Source: Flavobacteriales bacterium (lineage in GTDB: Bacteria; Bacteroidota; Bacteroidia; Flavobacteriales_F; PHOS-HE28). Taken from it: 64,000 bases of DNA. The translations under genes were made by a program, and so were the position numbers. Below the pieces are notes generated by a model, which saw only the letters and a list, made by a program, of their open reading frames with translations, was not told where the DNA came from and ran no database searches. Position 1 is the first letter of the stretch; the number at the start of each line of letters is the position of its first letter. The stretch spans positions 372,001-436,000 of the forward strand of contig JADKAN010000002.1 in assembly GCA_016719225.1 (NCBI GenBank). Reading direction: 5' to 3'. Positions 1-9,387 of this stretch are shown one piece after another.

Positions 1-2
1 TC

Positions 3-3000
3 ACCAACCCCGGATCACCCAACACCACGATCACGGGCATGGTCGTAGGACCGAACACGTTCCGTTGGACGGTGAGCAACGGCCCATGTGCCAACAGCCT
101 GACGAGCAACGATGTGGTGATCACCGTGTTCGACCAGACCGTGAGCGGCTCCAATGCTGGCCCGGACCAATCGCTCTGCACCCCGCAGAACTTCACCACC
201 ATGGCGGCCAGCGCGGCCCCTTTCCCGGCACAAGGCACGTGGACGGTGATCAGCGGTGGAGGCGTGATCGCGGATATCCACGCTCCGAATTCCTCCATTA
301 CCGGCATTCCCGTTGGACTTAGCATTTATCAGTGGTCAGTGACCAATGGCGCGTGCCCTGTGAACCCGCCAACCGATCAAGTGAGCATCTTCGTTTATGA
401 TGCCAACGACCCGGTAGCGAACGCGGGACCTGACCAAGAGCTCTGCACGCCGAACCTGTCCACCACTTTGGCGGGCAGCAGCGTCACCTATCCTGCAACC
501 GGTGTTTGGACGCTGGTGAGTGGAGGCGGTGTTTTCCAGAACGCGAACTTGCCGAACAGCAACGTAACAGGTCTCCTGCTCGGCGTGAACACCTTCCGTT
601 GGACGGTGAACAATGGTCCCTGCAACAATCCGATCACCTTCGATGAGGTCAGCGTGATCGTTTACGACCAGAACAGCCCTGTAGCGGATGCCGGTCCCGA
701 CCAAAGCCTCTGTACGCCGCAATTGAGCACCTCGTTGGCGGGTAGCACACCGATCGCACCGGCACTGGGCACATGGGTGCAGGCGCAAGGCACAGGGGTC
801 ATTACCGACCTGCACGACCCGAACACCACGGTGACCGGATTGGCCATCGGCGTGAACATCTTCGTATGGTCGGTGAACAACGGACCGTGCGCGAACGGGG
901 TAACCAATGATGCGGTGACCATCACCATTTACGACAACAGCCTACCCAATCCGGATGCCGGTCCCGATCAGGAACTGTGCTTGCCGAACACGGCGACCAT
1001 TTTGGCAGGCAGCCCGACCACGGCTCCAGCTATAGGAACGTGGACCATCATTGCTGGCGGTGGAACCTTCGTGGACATCCATTCATCCACCACGGGCGTA
1101 TCCGGCCTGCCCGTAGGCGTGAACACGTTCCGTTGGACGGTGGCGAACGGTCTTTGCAGCAACAACTTCGATGAGGTGACCATACTCGTATTCAGCGATC
1201 TGAACCCGCTGACGAGCGCAGGCCCCGACCAGGACATCTGCACCCCGGGAAGTACGGTGACCATGGCTGGCAGCAGCGTGATCGTGCCGGCCACTGGTAT
1301 TTGGACGATCGTCAGCGGCAGCGGCGTGATCAGCAATCCCAGCGCGCCCAACACCGCCATTGTGGACCTCGGAGTTGGCACCACGGTATTGGTGTGGACG
1401 GTGGATAACGGCCCTTGCGCCAATGGCATCACCACGGACACCATGTTGGTGCGCGTGTACGACCAATTCAATCCGACCGCAGCAGCAGGACCTGACGTTC
1501 AATTGTGCACTCCCGCAGCACCGCTGACGTTGGCGGGCAGCAACGTGACCCCTCCGGCGATCGGCACGTGGACCGTGATACAAGGCACTGCGACCTTCAG
1601 TGACATCAACACGCCGAATGCCGTCGTTACCGGCTTGAGCGTGGGGGTGAATATCCTGCGGTGGACGGTGGATAACGGTCCGTGCGAAAGCGGGATAAGC
1701 TTGGATGAGATCAGCATCACGCTCTTCGACGTTACGAATCCCGTTGCGAACGCTGGACCTGACCAACAGCTCTGCGGCGTGAACAGCACGACCACCATGG
1801 CCGGCAGCAATTTGATCAGTCCCGCCACAGGCAATTGGACCTTGATCAGCGGAACCGGAGTGATCACCGTTCCCACGTCGCCCATTACGACCATCACCGG
1901 TCTGGGTGTAGGCGCGAACGTGTTCCAGTGGACGGTCGCCAACGGCCCTTGCGGGCCGGTCACCCAGGACCAGGTTAGCATCTTCGTTCATGATGCCAAC
2001 AACCCCGTTGCCAATGCCGGGGCCGACCAGCAGATCTGCACACCCGCTACCGGTACCACCTTGGCGGGCAGCGCGGTGATCTTCCCGGCCACGGGCCAGT
2101 GGATCCTGGTTAGCGGACAGGGCACCATCACCGACCCAACGGACCCGAACACCACGGTGACCGACCTGGGCTTCGGAGAGAACATCTTCCGCTGGCGCGT
2201 GAACAATCAACCTTGCGTACCTGGCATCACCAACGATCTGGTGAGCATCTTCCTCTTCAACCTCAACGCACCACCAGCGGTTGCCGGGCCCGATCAGGAA
2301 TTCTGTGATCCCGCGGGCACTGTGCAAATGGCGGGCAACACGCCCACGGCACCGGCCATCGGTGTGTGGACAGCTACCGTTCCGGGCGTGGTCTTCGCTG
2401 ACATCAACGACCCGAACACCACGGTCACAGGCATCGGCATCGGCCAAACGGACCTGACGTGGACCATCAACAACGGCGTCTGCGGCATCAGTTCGGACAT
2501 CGCCTCGATCTTCGTGTTCGATCCTGCCAACGGACCTGCCAACGCGGGCCTGGACCAGGAATATTGCACGCCGCAGGACAGCACGTTCCTCGAGGGCAAC
2601 ACGCCCACCTTCCCGGCCACCGGAGCTTGGACGCTCATCAACGGTGCGGGTCTGTTCGCTGATGCCACCGACCCGGGCACCAAAGTGGTGGGCATGTCCA
2701 TCGGTGTGAACATCTTCGTATGGACCACGGATAATGGCCCTTGCCCCGGTGCGGTGACCTCGGACACGGTGAACGTGACGATCTACAGCGACAGCACGGC
2801 TGCGGCCTATGCAGGAGAGGACTTTGAAACCTGCCTGCCCTTTACCACGGTGCAGCTCGGTGCCGATGTTCCGCAAGCACCCGCCACCGGCATGTGGAGC
2901 ATCCTGAGCGGTGCAGGCTACTTGGTGGACCCGAACGATCCGGCGACCGTCCTGGATAGTTTGGCAACGGGCATCACCACTTTGCTCTGGACCTTGGACA

Positions 3001-4928
3001 ACGGCCCTTGCCCGAACAACGGTATTCTCGTGGATACGTTGGTGATCACGGTTTACGACCCATTCGGCCCCACGGCGAATGCAGGACCGGACATCTCCAC
3101 CTGCACACCGCAGGACAGCACCGTGATGGCAGGCAACGTTCCCTTGTTCCCAGCCTACGGCACGTGGAATTTGGTGAGCGGTAGCGGTGTGATCGCTGCT
3201 GTCAACGACCCTGCCACCGCGATCTCGGGGCTCGGCAGTGGCGTCAACGTGTTCACTTGGACGGTGTACAACGGGGACTGCGGCTTCGCACCGCCCACGA
3301 TCGATACGGTGCAAGTATTGGTGTACGATGAATTCGCACCGCTCGCGACCGCTGGCGACGACCAAGCCATCTGCAGCCCTGCGAACAGTATCACCATGGC
3401 GGGCAATGCGGCCACGTTCCCCGGTATGGGTACGTGGACCTCGCTTGACGGTATTGGCACCTTCGCCGATGCCAACGATCCATTGACGCAGGTCTCCGAT
3501 CTGTCGGTGGGTGTACACTCCTTCGTGTGGACCCTCTTCAACGGCCCTTGCGGTACCAGTACGGATACCATGTCGGTGAGCGTGTTCGACGGAACTGTGA
3601 CCACGGCGAATGCCGGACCGGATAAGCAATTCTGTACGCCGCTGGACAGCGCTCAATTGGAGGCCGCCGCACCGGTGATGCCTGCGACAGGAAGCTGGAG
3701 CGTTCTTAGCGGTAGCGGCACGTTCAGCGACGTAACCGACCCCAACGCCACCGTGACCGGCCTGGGCAATGGGTTGAACGAATTGATCTGGACCATCGAC
3801 AATGGACCTTGCGGCATCCTAGTGGACACGGTGTCCATCTCCCTATTCGACAGCAACATCACCAGTGCCTCCGCTGGTCCCGACCAGGAGATCTGCGGAC
3901 CACAGGCCACCGTCACGCTGGCGGCAACAGCTGTTGCGCAGCCGGCCGTGGGTGTGTGGACCATCGTGAGCGGTCCCGGTGTGATCAGCGATGTGAACGA
4001 TCCGCAGGCGGTACTGAGCGGACTCAGCAGCGGTGTGACGGTATTGGTGTGGGGCGTCGAGAACGGCCCCTGCGTATCCGTTCCGCTCAGCGATACGGTG
4101 GTAGTCACCATCTACGACGGCACCACGCTGGCAGCCAACGCAGGCCCGGATCAGGAGTTCTGTGATGCCGGTCCCGTGGATGCGGACATGTTCGCCAACG
4201 AAGCCATCCTTCCTTCAGTGGGAGTGTGGAGCGCCGGGGCGGGAACGGGCACCATCACGGACGTTGGCAACCGCAACACCACCGTCACCGGCATCGGGTT
4301 CGGTACCAGCACCTTCACGTGGACCATCGACAACGGCGTCTGCGGGATCAGCTCGGATGAGGTGGCCATCAGCGTCTACGACATCAACGTGCCGCCTGCG
4401 GATGGCGGCCCGGACCAACGCATCTGCCAGGACACCACCTTCACGCAACTGGCAGCCGTACCGGTCACCAGCACGGCTACCGGACATTGGGAGCGTATCG
4501 AAGGCAGTGGCGAACTGAACGATGCGTCGCTCGCGGACGCTCAGTTAACAGGCTTACGGCCCGGGGACAACGTCTTTGTGTGGGTGGTGGAGAACGGCGC
4601 CTGCGGCACCACGATGGACACCGTGGTGGTGAACCTGCACGACTGTGCCACGCTGGTAGTGCCGGATTCCTACTCGCCGAACGGCGACGGGGTGAACGAT
4701 ACCTATGTGATCGGCGGCATCGAGTACTATCCGGAGAATAAGTTCCAGGTGTTCAACCGCTGGGGATCCGTGGTGTATGAGCGCAGCCCTTACAACAACA
4801 CGTGGAACGGCAAGAGCGAAGGCAAGCTCAACTGGGGCACCGAGCTTCCGGAAAGCACCTACTACTTCATCCTCGACCCGGGCAAGGACAAAGAGGTCAT
4901 CACGGGTTACATCTACTTGCGCCGCTGA
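3..4928 (+). CDS. Giant tandem-repeat surface protein, T9SS type B cargo (5' end outside window)
   Basis: The reading frame is open to the left window edge, and the residues before the first internal ATG (position 39) already match the repeat, so the true start lies upstream. The visible part holds 17 complete repeats of about 85 residues plus one partial. Each begins near AGPDQ-x-LCTP, continues through an ATGTWT-like stretch and PNTTVTGL, and ends with a W-T-V-x-NGPC motif and a VYD strand. The two conserved Cys per repeat suggest a disulfide within each beta-sandwich module. The C-terminus (from about 4650) is a gliding-motility-associated (CHU_C, type B) sorting domain with YSPNGDGVND, FNRWG and a final YIYLRR. 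Proteins with this tail cross the outer membrane through T9SS and are usually held at the surface by PorP/SprF-type partners, one of which is encoded 2 bases downstream. Adhesin or motility function is inferred; the ligand is unknown. Confidence 0.9.
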   Translation, partial: TNPGSPNTTITGMVVGPNTFRWTVSNGPCANSLTSNDVVITVFDQTVSGSNAGPDQSLCTPQNFTTMAASAAPFPAQGTWTVISGGGVIADIHAPNSSITGIPVGLSIYQWSVTNGACPVNPPTDQVSIFVYDANDPVANAGPDQELCTPNLSTTLAGSSVTYPATGVWTLVSGGGVFQNANLPNSNVTGLLLGVNTFRWTVNNGPCNNPITFDEVSVIVYDQNSPVADAGPDQSLCTPQLSTSLAGSTPIAPALGTWVQAQGTGVITDLHDPNTTVTGLAIGVNIFVWSVNNGPCANGVTNDAVTITIYDNSLPNPDAGPDQELCLPNTATILAGSPTTAPAIGTWTIIAGGGTFVDIHSSTTGVSGLPVGVNTFRWTVANGLCSNNFDEVTILVFSDLNPLTSAGPDQDICTPGSTVTMAGSSVIVPATGIWTIVSGSGVISNPSAPNTAIVDLGVGTTVLVWTVDNGPCANGITTDTMLVRVYDQFNPTAAAGPDVQLCTPAAPLTLAGSNVTPPAIGTWTVIQGTATFSDINTPNAVVTGLSVGVNILRWTVDNGPCESGISLDEISITLFDVTNPVANAGPDQQLCGVNSTTTMAGSNLISPATGNWTLISGTGVITVPTSPITTITGLGVGANVFQWTVANGPCGPVTQDQVSIFVHDANNPVANAGADQQICTPATGTTLAGSAVIFPATGQWILVSGQGTITDPTDPNTTVTDLGFGENIFRWRVNNQPCVPGITNDLVSIFLFNLNAPPAVAGPDQEFCDPAGTVQMAGNTPTAPAIGVWTATVPGVVFADINDPNTTVTGIGIGQTDLTWTINNGVCGISSDIASIFVFDPANGPANAGLDQEYCTPQDSTFLEGNTPTFPATGAWTLINGAGLFADATDPGTKVVGMSIGVNIFVWTTDNGPCPGAVTSDTVNVTIYSDSTAAAYAGEDFETCLPFTTVQLGADVPQAPATGMWSILSGAGYLVDPNDPATVLDSLATGITTLLWTLDNGPCPNNGILVDTLVITVYDPFGPTANAGPDISTCTPQDSTVMAGNVPLFPAYGTWNLVSGSGVIAAVNDPATAISGLGSGVNVFTWTVYNGDCGFAPPTIDTVQVLVYDEFAPLATAGDDQAICSPANSITMAGNAATFPGMGTWTSLDGIGTFADANDPLTQVSDLSVGVHSFVWTLFNGPCGTSTDTMSVSVFDGTVTTANAGPDKQFCTPLDSAQLEAAAPVMPATGSWSVLSGSGTFSDVTDPNATVTGLGNGLNELIWTIDNGPCGILVDTVSISLFDSNITSASAGPDQEICGPQATVTLAATAVAQPAVGVWTIVSGPGVISDVNDPQAVLSGLSSGVTVLVWGVENGPCVSVPLSDTVVVTIYDGTTLAANAGPDQEFCDAGPVDADMFANEAILPSVGVWSAGAGTGTITDVGNRNTTVTGIGFGTSTFTWTIDNGVCGISSDEVAISVYDINVPPADGGPDQRICQDTTFTQLAAVPVTSTATGHWERIEGSGELNDASLADAQLTGLRPGDNVFVWVVENGACGTTMDTVVVNLHDCATLVVPDSYSPNGDGVNDTYVIGGIEYYPENKFQVFNRWGSVVYERSPYNNTWNGKSEGKLNWGTELPESTYYFILDPGKDKEVITGYIYLRR
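153..4643 (+). repeat. Seventeen in-frame tandem repeats of about 255 bp
   Basis: Coding repeat array of the giant surface protein. Unit length varies only slightly (about 255-270 bp). Copies are clearly divergent in DNA while the AGPDQ, W-T-V and NGPC positions persist, so the array is old and under selection rather than a recent expansion. Later copies (from about 2810) drift most: AGEDFETC, GGPDQRIC. Confidence 0.85.
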
Positions 4929-4930
4929 AC

Positions 4931-5911
4931 ATGGAAACCATGAAGAACCACACGTCGAAGCCGCGGCCCGCAACCCGCTGGCAAGGTGCCTTGGTGGCGT
5001 TGCTGCTGGCCGGAACGGCTCTGGCCCCACAGCAGGCCGCTGCCCAACAGGACCCGCAGTTCAGCCAGTACATGTTCAACCTGCTGGCGTTGAACCCGGC
5101 CTACGCCGGCAGTGCGGAGCGGCTGAGCGTGAAGGCGCTGAGCCGGCACCAATGGGTGGGCCTGGAAGGCGCGCCCACCACGCAGACGCTCACCGCGCAC
5201 GCCCCCGTTTTCAAACAGGCCCTCGGCTTGGGAGGCACGCTGATGCGCGATGAGCACGGCCCGGTAACGCAGTACGGCTTCATCGTGGACGTGGCCTACC
5301 GGATGTTCCTTGGCAAGGACCAGAAACTCGCCTTCGGCCTTAAAGGTGGCATGAACCTGTTCCAAGGCGATTTCGCTTCGCTGCACCAGTTCGAGGCCAA
5401 CGACCAGGTCTTCCAGCAGAACGTGACCTCCAAGACCGATCCGCAATTCGGCTTCGGCGTGATGTATTACGGGGACCGGTTCTACCTCGGCATCAGTTCG
5501 CCCAAATTGCTGCGCACGCAGTTCTTCGAGACCGACAGCCTGCAGTTCGTCAGCGAGCCCGGGCAGCGTATGCACCTCTACCTCAGCGGTGGCTACGTGT
5601 TCAACCTCAGCACCTACACCAAGTTGAAACCCACCTTCATGGTGAAAGCCGTGGAAGGTGCACCGGTCAGTATCGACCTCGGCGCCAACTTCCTGCTGTA
5701 CGAGAAGCTGTGGCTGGGTGCCTTCTACCGGTACACCGACGCGGTCGGGGCCTTGGTGCAGTACAACATCACGGATGCGTTCACGGTAGGCTACTCCTAC
5801 GATTATCCACTTTCGGCCTTGCATAATTATAGCGGCGGTTCCCACGAATTCATGCTGGGCTACGAGTTCGGCAAGGCACCGGCGGGCATCCGTTCACCCC
5901 GATATTTCTAA
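4931..5911 (+). CDS. PorP/SprF family type IX secretion system membrane protein
   Basis: Predicted 326-residue outer-membrane beta-barrel. The N-terminus has a signal peptide ending near AAAQQDPQ. It is followed by the family hallmark QFSQYMFNLLALNPAYAG and a later H-Q-W-V-G segment. The rest is amphipathic strands, and the C-terminus ends in an aromatic residue (SPRYF). Family knowledge: SprF of Flavobacterium is needed for secretion and attachment of SprB, and PorP/SprF homologues are typically encoded beside type B sorting-domain cargo, as here. ATG 4931 lies 2 bases after the upstream stop; ATG 4940 is an equally plausible start. The following OmpA gene begins 3 bases after the stop, so all three are probably co-transcribed. 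Assignment to the family is firm; pairing with this particular cargo is inferred from position. Confidence 0.9.
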   Translation: METMKNHTSKPRPATRWQGALVALLLAGTALAPQQAAAQQDPQFSQYMFNLLALNPAYAGSAERLSVKALSRHQWVGLEGAPTTQTLTAHAPVFKQALGLGGTLMRDEHGPVTQYGFIVDVAYRMFLGKDQKLAFGLKGGMNLFQGDFASLHQFEANDQVFQQNVTSKTDPQFGFGVMYYGDRFYLGISSPKLLRTQFFETDSLQFVSEPGQRMHLYLSGGYVFNLSTYTKLKPTFMVKAVEGAPVSIDLGANFLLYEKLWLGAFYRYTDAVGALVQYNITDAFTVGYSYDYPLSALHNYSGGSHEFMLGYEFGKAPAGIRSPRYF

Positions 5912-5914
5912 GCC

Positions 5915-8110
5915 ATGCAACTTCGCTATCACAAACGGCCCCTCACCTTCCTGCTCCTGTTGGCGGTAGGCATGCTGGTGGCACCCGCTGCCCAAGGCCA
6001 GGCCCTGTTGCACCGGATGGCCGACAAGTACGCGGCACAGTTCGACTACACCAACATGGCCAAGGTGTATGAGGACATCGTGGCCCGACCCACGGTAACA
6101 CCTGCCGATTACCGCAAACTGGCCTTCGCCTACAAGAAGTCCGGCAACATCCAAGCGGCGGCCACCACCTACAAGCGCTTGTTGGACCTCGGGACACCCG
6201 CACCGGACGACATGTTGGCCTACGCCGACCTGCTCCGCGCACAAGGCCGTTACGATGAGGCCATGGATTGGTACCGAAAGTTCGCCGCCGAGGACCGTGA
6301 CGATCCCATGGTGCAGGGTTATTTGAAGAACCCGGACTTCTTCGCCTCCCTGCGGCAGGACAGCCTGCGCGACCAAGTGCGGACCGTGCCCATCAATTCG
6401 CCACAGGCCGACCTCGGCCCGGCGATCATGAACAGCCTGCTGATCTTCAGCAGTGCACGCGGAGAAGGCGCCGGCGGTACCACACCCTACAAGTGGGACG
6501 AGCAACCCTTCCTCAACCTGTATTCCGCAGAGATCAAAGGAAATTCCGCGGCCGACCCGTTGGTGATGCGACACGACCTCAACAGCCGCTACCACGATGG
6601 CATGGCCACCTTCGACATCACTAAGCAGCGCCTGTACTTCACGCGGGACAATTACCTCTACGGAAAATTGACCAAGGCCTCAAACGGCGAACTGAAACTC
6701 GGCATCTACTACGCGGACATCCGGTCGGGTGAGACCGGTGCGCCGGAATGGGGGCCTCTGACGCCGTTCTACTACAACGACCCGGAATACAACCTGGGGC
6801 AGCCCTGCATTTCACCGGACGGAAAACGGATCTACTTCGTCAGCGATCGGCCCGGTGGCAGTGGAGGCACCGACATCTGGTATTGCGACCGGACGGACGA
6901 GGATTGGGCCGAGCCGAAGAACATGGGGCAGAAGGTGAATACCGCTGGAGGGGAAATGTATCCCTTCATCACGGCGGACAGCACCTTCTATTTCAGCAGC
7001 AGCGGCCATCCCGGCCTGGGCGGCTACGACATCTTCACCACCAAGCTCACCGCCGCGGGGCCTGGAAAAGTGTTCAACCTGGGCTACCCCATGAACACTT
7101 CCTATAATGACATTGGGTTGGTGCTCATGGCGGACGACAGCACCGGCTTCTTCGTGAGCGACCGCCCCGGCGGGCAGGGCAGCGACGACATCTATGGATG
7201 CACCGTTCATCCACCACGCATCACCGTACAAGGCGTGGTGGTCGATAAGATGGACCAGACGCCGTTGAATGGATACCAACTGGTCCTGTTGGACATGAAA
7301 GGGCGCACGATCGAGGATGCTGTGGTAAAGATCAACGGCGACGGCACGTTCACCATCACCGCACCGTATAGCGAACATTACACGGTGAAGGCCGCGAAGG
7401 ACGGTTACAGGCCCGGCCAAGTGGAACTGAACGCCGAGTCGGACGACCTCAGCAAAGCGGTGATCCAGTTGGAGAAGAACGATTACGGTGCGGAGGGCAT
7501 CGTGTACAACGGCGCGGACAGAACGCCGCTGGCAGGCGTAGCGGTGCACCTCTGTGATGCGAATGGCGCCGTGCTGCAGGAGGCGGTCACCGATGCGAAC
7601 GGGGCATACAGCTTCGGCCTGCGAGCGGATACGGATTACCGCATCAAGGCCGACAAGGACGGCTTCTTCAAGCAAAGTGCCCGCATCACCACCAAGGGCA
7701 AGCCCAACAATACCGTGATCCATACCGACTTCAACCTGTTCCCGCTTGAAGTGGACCAAGTGGTGCGCTTGGACAACATCTATTACGACGTGGCCAAATG
7801 GAACATCCGTGCGGATGCGGCCAAGGAGCTGGATAAACTGGTGGAAACGCTCAACGACAACCCATCGGTGATCATCGAGTTGAGCTCGCACACGGACTGC
7901 CGCGGCAAGGACGCCTACAACCTTTCGCTCTCCGAGAAGCGGGCCAAGAGCGCGGTGGAATACTTGATCAAGCAAGGCATCGCCAAGGAACGGTTGACGC
8001 ACAAGGGCTACGGAGAGACGAAGCCGGTGGAAGCCTGCGAATGCAGCAAATGCACCGAGGCCGAGCACCAGGCCAACCGTCGCACCGAGTTCAAGGTATT
8101 GTCGAAATAG
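5915..8110 (+). CDS. OmpA family protein with TPR, PD40 propeller and carboxypeptidase-regulatory-like domains (PorE-like)
   Basis: 731 residues. A signal peptide (cleavage near AAQGQA) precedes TPR-like helices (about 30-130). A WD40-like PD40 beta-propeller follows (about 165-430), with blades such as CISPDGKRIYFVSDRPGG. Two carboxypeptidase-regulatory-like beta domains occupy about 434-608. The OmpA/MotB peptidoglycan-binding domain (about 620-731) shows SSHTDCRGKDAYN and LSEKRAKSAVEYL. This architecture matches the T9SS periplasmic component PorE and related OmpA-like anchors that tether PorP-containing complexes to peptidoglycan. Context agrees: it sits 3 bases after a PorP/SprF gene and is last in the presumed operon. 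Whether it is the core PorE or a cargo-specific paralogue cannot be decided from this window. Confidence 0.9.
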   Translation: MQLRYHKRPLTFLLLLAVGMLVAPAAQGQALLHRMADKYAAQFDYTNMAKVYEDIVARPTVTPADYRKLAFAYKKSGNIQAAATTYKRLLDLGTPAPDDMLAYADLLRAQGRYDEAMDWYRKFAAEDRDDPMVQGYLKNPDFFASLRQDSLRDQVRTVPINSPQADLGPAIMNSLLIFSSARGEGAGGTTPYKWDEQPFLNLYSAEIKGNSAADPLVMRHDLNSRYHDGMATFDITKQRLYFTRDNYLYGKLTKASNGELKLGIYYADIRSGETGAPEWGPLTPFYYNDPEYNLGQPCISPDGKRIYFVSDRPGGSGGTDIWYCDRTDEDWAEPKNMGQKVNTAGGEMYPFITADSTFYFSSSGHPGLGGYDIFTTKLTAAGPGKVFNLGYPMNTSYNDIGLVLMADDSTGFFVSDRPGGQGSDDIYGCTVHPPRITVQGVVVDKMDQTPLNGYQLVLLDMKGRTIEDAVVKINGDGTFTITAPYSEHYTVKAAKDGYRPGQVELNAESDDLSKAVIQLEKNDYGAEGIVYNGADRTPLAGVAVHLCDANGAVLQEAVTDANGAYSFGLRADTDYRIKADKDGFFKQSARITTKGKPNNTVIHTDFNLFPLEVDQVVRLDNIYYDVAKWNIRADAAKELDKLVETLNDNPSVIIELSSHTDCRGKDAYNLSLSEKRAKSAVEYLIKQGIAKERLTHKGYGETKPVEACECSKCTEAEHQANRRTEFKVLSK

Positions 8111-8126
8111 GAATTGGGTAGGGGGA

Positions 8127-8160
8127 AGGAGGCGCCTCGGCATGTTGCCGGGGCGCTCCT
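8127..8160 (+). terminator. Putative intrinsic terminator after the OmpA gene
   Basis: Inverted repeat GCGCCTCGGCA / TGCCGGGGCGC with a 3-base loop and outer AGGA/TCCT pairing (one bulged G, one G-T pair), 17 bases after the stop. Only a short T stretch follows, so termination strength is uncertain. Confidence 0.55.
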
Positions 8161-8500
8161 GCTTTAAGGCTGTCGCATGCACCCGGGGTACATGAAGCGC
8201 GGAACTGTTCGGGCCCATGAATTTCCAGAACAGCGGTGGGGATGGCGGTCGGCTTTGGCCGGCTCAACAGGCATCGGCCGGACCAACAAGAATATCGAAA
8301 GCCGCGGTCCGCGATCGAGCTTGGCCGAATACCCGTAGATTGTGAGCGTTCGTCATTGATATCCACTTTTTACGCCAACCGATCCACTGTGTCCGGACCT
8401 TTTCCATATTTCAATTACTATTAGGAACAGATAGCCGGATCACGGGAATTCCGTGGAGCCGACTGCAGTACAGGCCTTTTGCACAGATCCAAAGCATCCA
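8161..8500 (+). other. Gene-free stretch upstream of the PAS-LuxR regulator
   Basis: No convincing coding region. The AT-rich part (about 8386-8425) is the likeliest regulatory region for the downstream regulator, but I see no clean TAnnTTTG element. A GTG at 8453 is in frame with the downstream gene and could extend it by 16 residues. Confidence 0.4.
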
Positions 8501-9274
8501 ATGAAGGTCGAGCGGAAATTACCCCCCAGTGTGGAGGCCTTGCGCAAGACCATCCATGGCCTGCGCTCCGACCCGCCCCAGCGCAACAAGGACTTGAAGA
8601 AACGGCTGGAGAAACTCGTAGGCCAATTCCCGCGCTTCCCGGGCCATTCCATCTACATCTACAACTACAGCGAAGGCCGCGTGGTCTATGCCCGTGGCAT
8701 CCATGATGTGTTGGGTTATCCGGACGATGAAGCGGACCTGGAACTCCTGCTCGGTGCGCTCCACCCGGAGGACGGTCCTTTGGTGGCCCGCCTCAACCAG
8801 AGTGCCTTGGAGGCCATGGGAAAGATGCGCAACCCCGCCCACCTGCACGACCTCTGCCTTTCGGTGGACTATCGCATGCGCAAAGCCGACGGGAGCTACA
8901 TCAAAGTGCTGGGACAGACCGCGGTGTTCGAAGTGGATCCTGTCAGCGGCAAGATCCACAGCAGCTTCAGGCTTTGCAAGGACATCACGGCCATCAAGAG
9001 CAGCAACACCATCGGTTGGGAGGCGCACGGCTTCGAGACCATGGACTTCCAACCGCCCGAGGGAACCGCGAACCGGCTGCGTTACCAGCCCAGCCAACGG
9101 GAACTGGAGGTTTTGAAGCGGATCGCCCAGGGAAAGGGGAGTAAGTCCATCGCCGATGAGCTCTGCATCAGCACGACCACCGTGAGCACGCACCGCCGCA
9201 ACATCCTGCGACGCACCGGCCTGAAGAATTCCGCGGAACTGGTGCGGCACGCCACGGCGGTGGGGTGGGTGTAG
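8501..9274 (+). CDS. PAS domain-containing LuxR-type transcriptional regulator
   Basis: 257 residues from ATG 8501. After a basic N-terminal helix, a PAS fold spans about 45-165, with IYIYNYSEGRVVYARGI, a HPEDG turn and a YRMRKADGSYI strand pair typical of the PAC part. The C-terminal GerE/LuxR helix-turn-helix (about 195-257) shows SQRELEVLKRIAQGKGSKSI, ADELCIS and VSTHRRNILRRTG. There is no receiver domain, so input is presumably a ligand or redox/light signal read by the PAS domain. I preferred ATG 8501 over GTG 8453 because the extra residues carry no recognisable fold and no ribosome-binding site separates the options. The hybrid kinase gene follows 113 bases downstream on the same strand, which suggests a shared signalling role but does not prove it. 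Confidence 0.85.
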   Translation: MKVERKLPPSVEALRKTIHGLRSDPPQRNKDLKKRLEKLVGQFPRFPGHSIYIYNYSEGRVVYARGIHDVLGYPDDEADLELLLGALHPEDGPLVARLNQSALEAMGKMRNPAHLHDLCLSVDYRMRKADGSYIKVLGQTAVFEVDPVSGKIHSSFRLCKDITAIKSSNTIGWEAHGFETMDFQPPEGTANRLRYQPSQRELEVLKRIAQGKGSKSIADELCISTTTVSTHRRNILRRTGLKNSAELVRHATAVGWV

Positions 9275-9360
9275 TGGACTTGTGGTCCAGCACCGCGTTG
9301 CGTTGGGCGGGAATAGCCGCCGGTGGCCGGCTGCTCCTTGGCACTCCGGTGCAAGGCGAT

Positions 9361-9368
9361 TAAACTTG
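9361..9368 (+). promoter_or_regulatory. Possible -7 element (TAAACTTG)
   Basis: One mismatch to the Bacteroidota -7 consensus TAnnTTTG, 19 bases before the kinase ATG. The position fits; no clear -33 element. Confidence 0.35.
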
Positions 9369-9387
9369 CAGCCCGCACGCACGAGCA

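Noticed and set aside
1083..3656. 857-codon open frame on the minus strand inside the first giant gene
   Set aside because: Shadow of the GC-rich repeat array; the opposite strand has the repeats, signature motifs and sorting domain.
153..4643. Regular repeats as a CRISPR array
   Set aside because: Units are about 255 bp, in frame and coding; no short identical repeats with unique spacers.
6812..8218. 468-codon minus-strand frame opposite the OmpA gene
   Set aside because: No domain or signal; overlaps a well-supported gene and the terminator hairpin.
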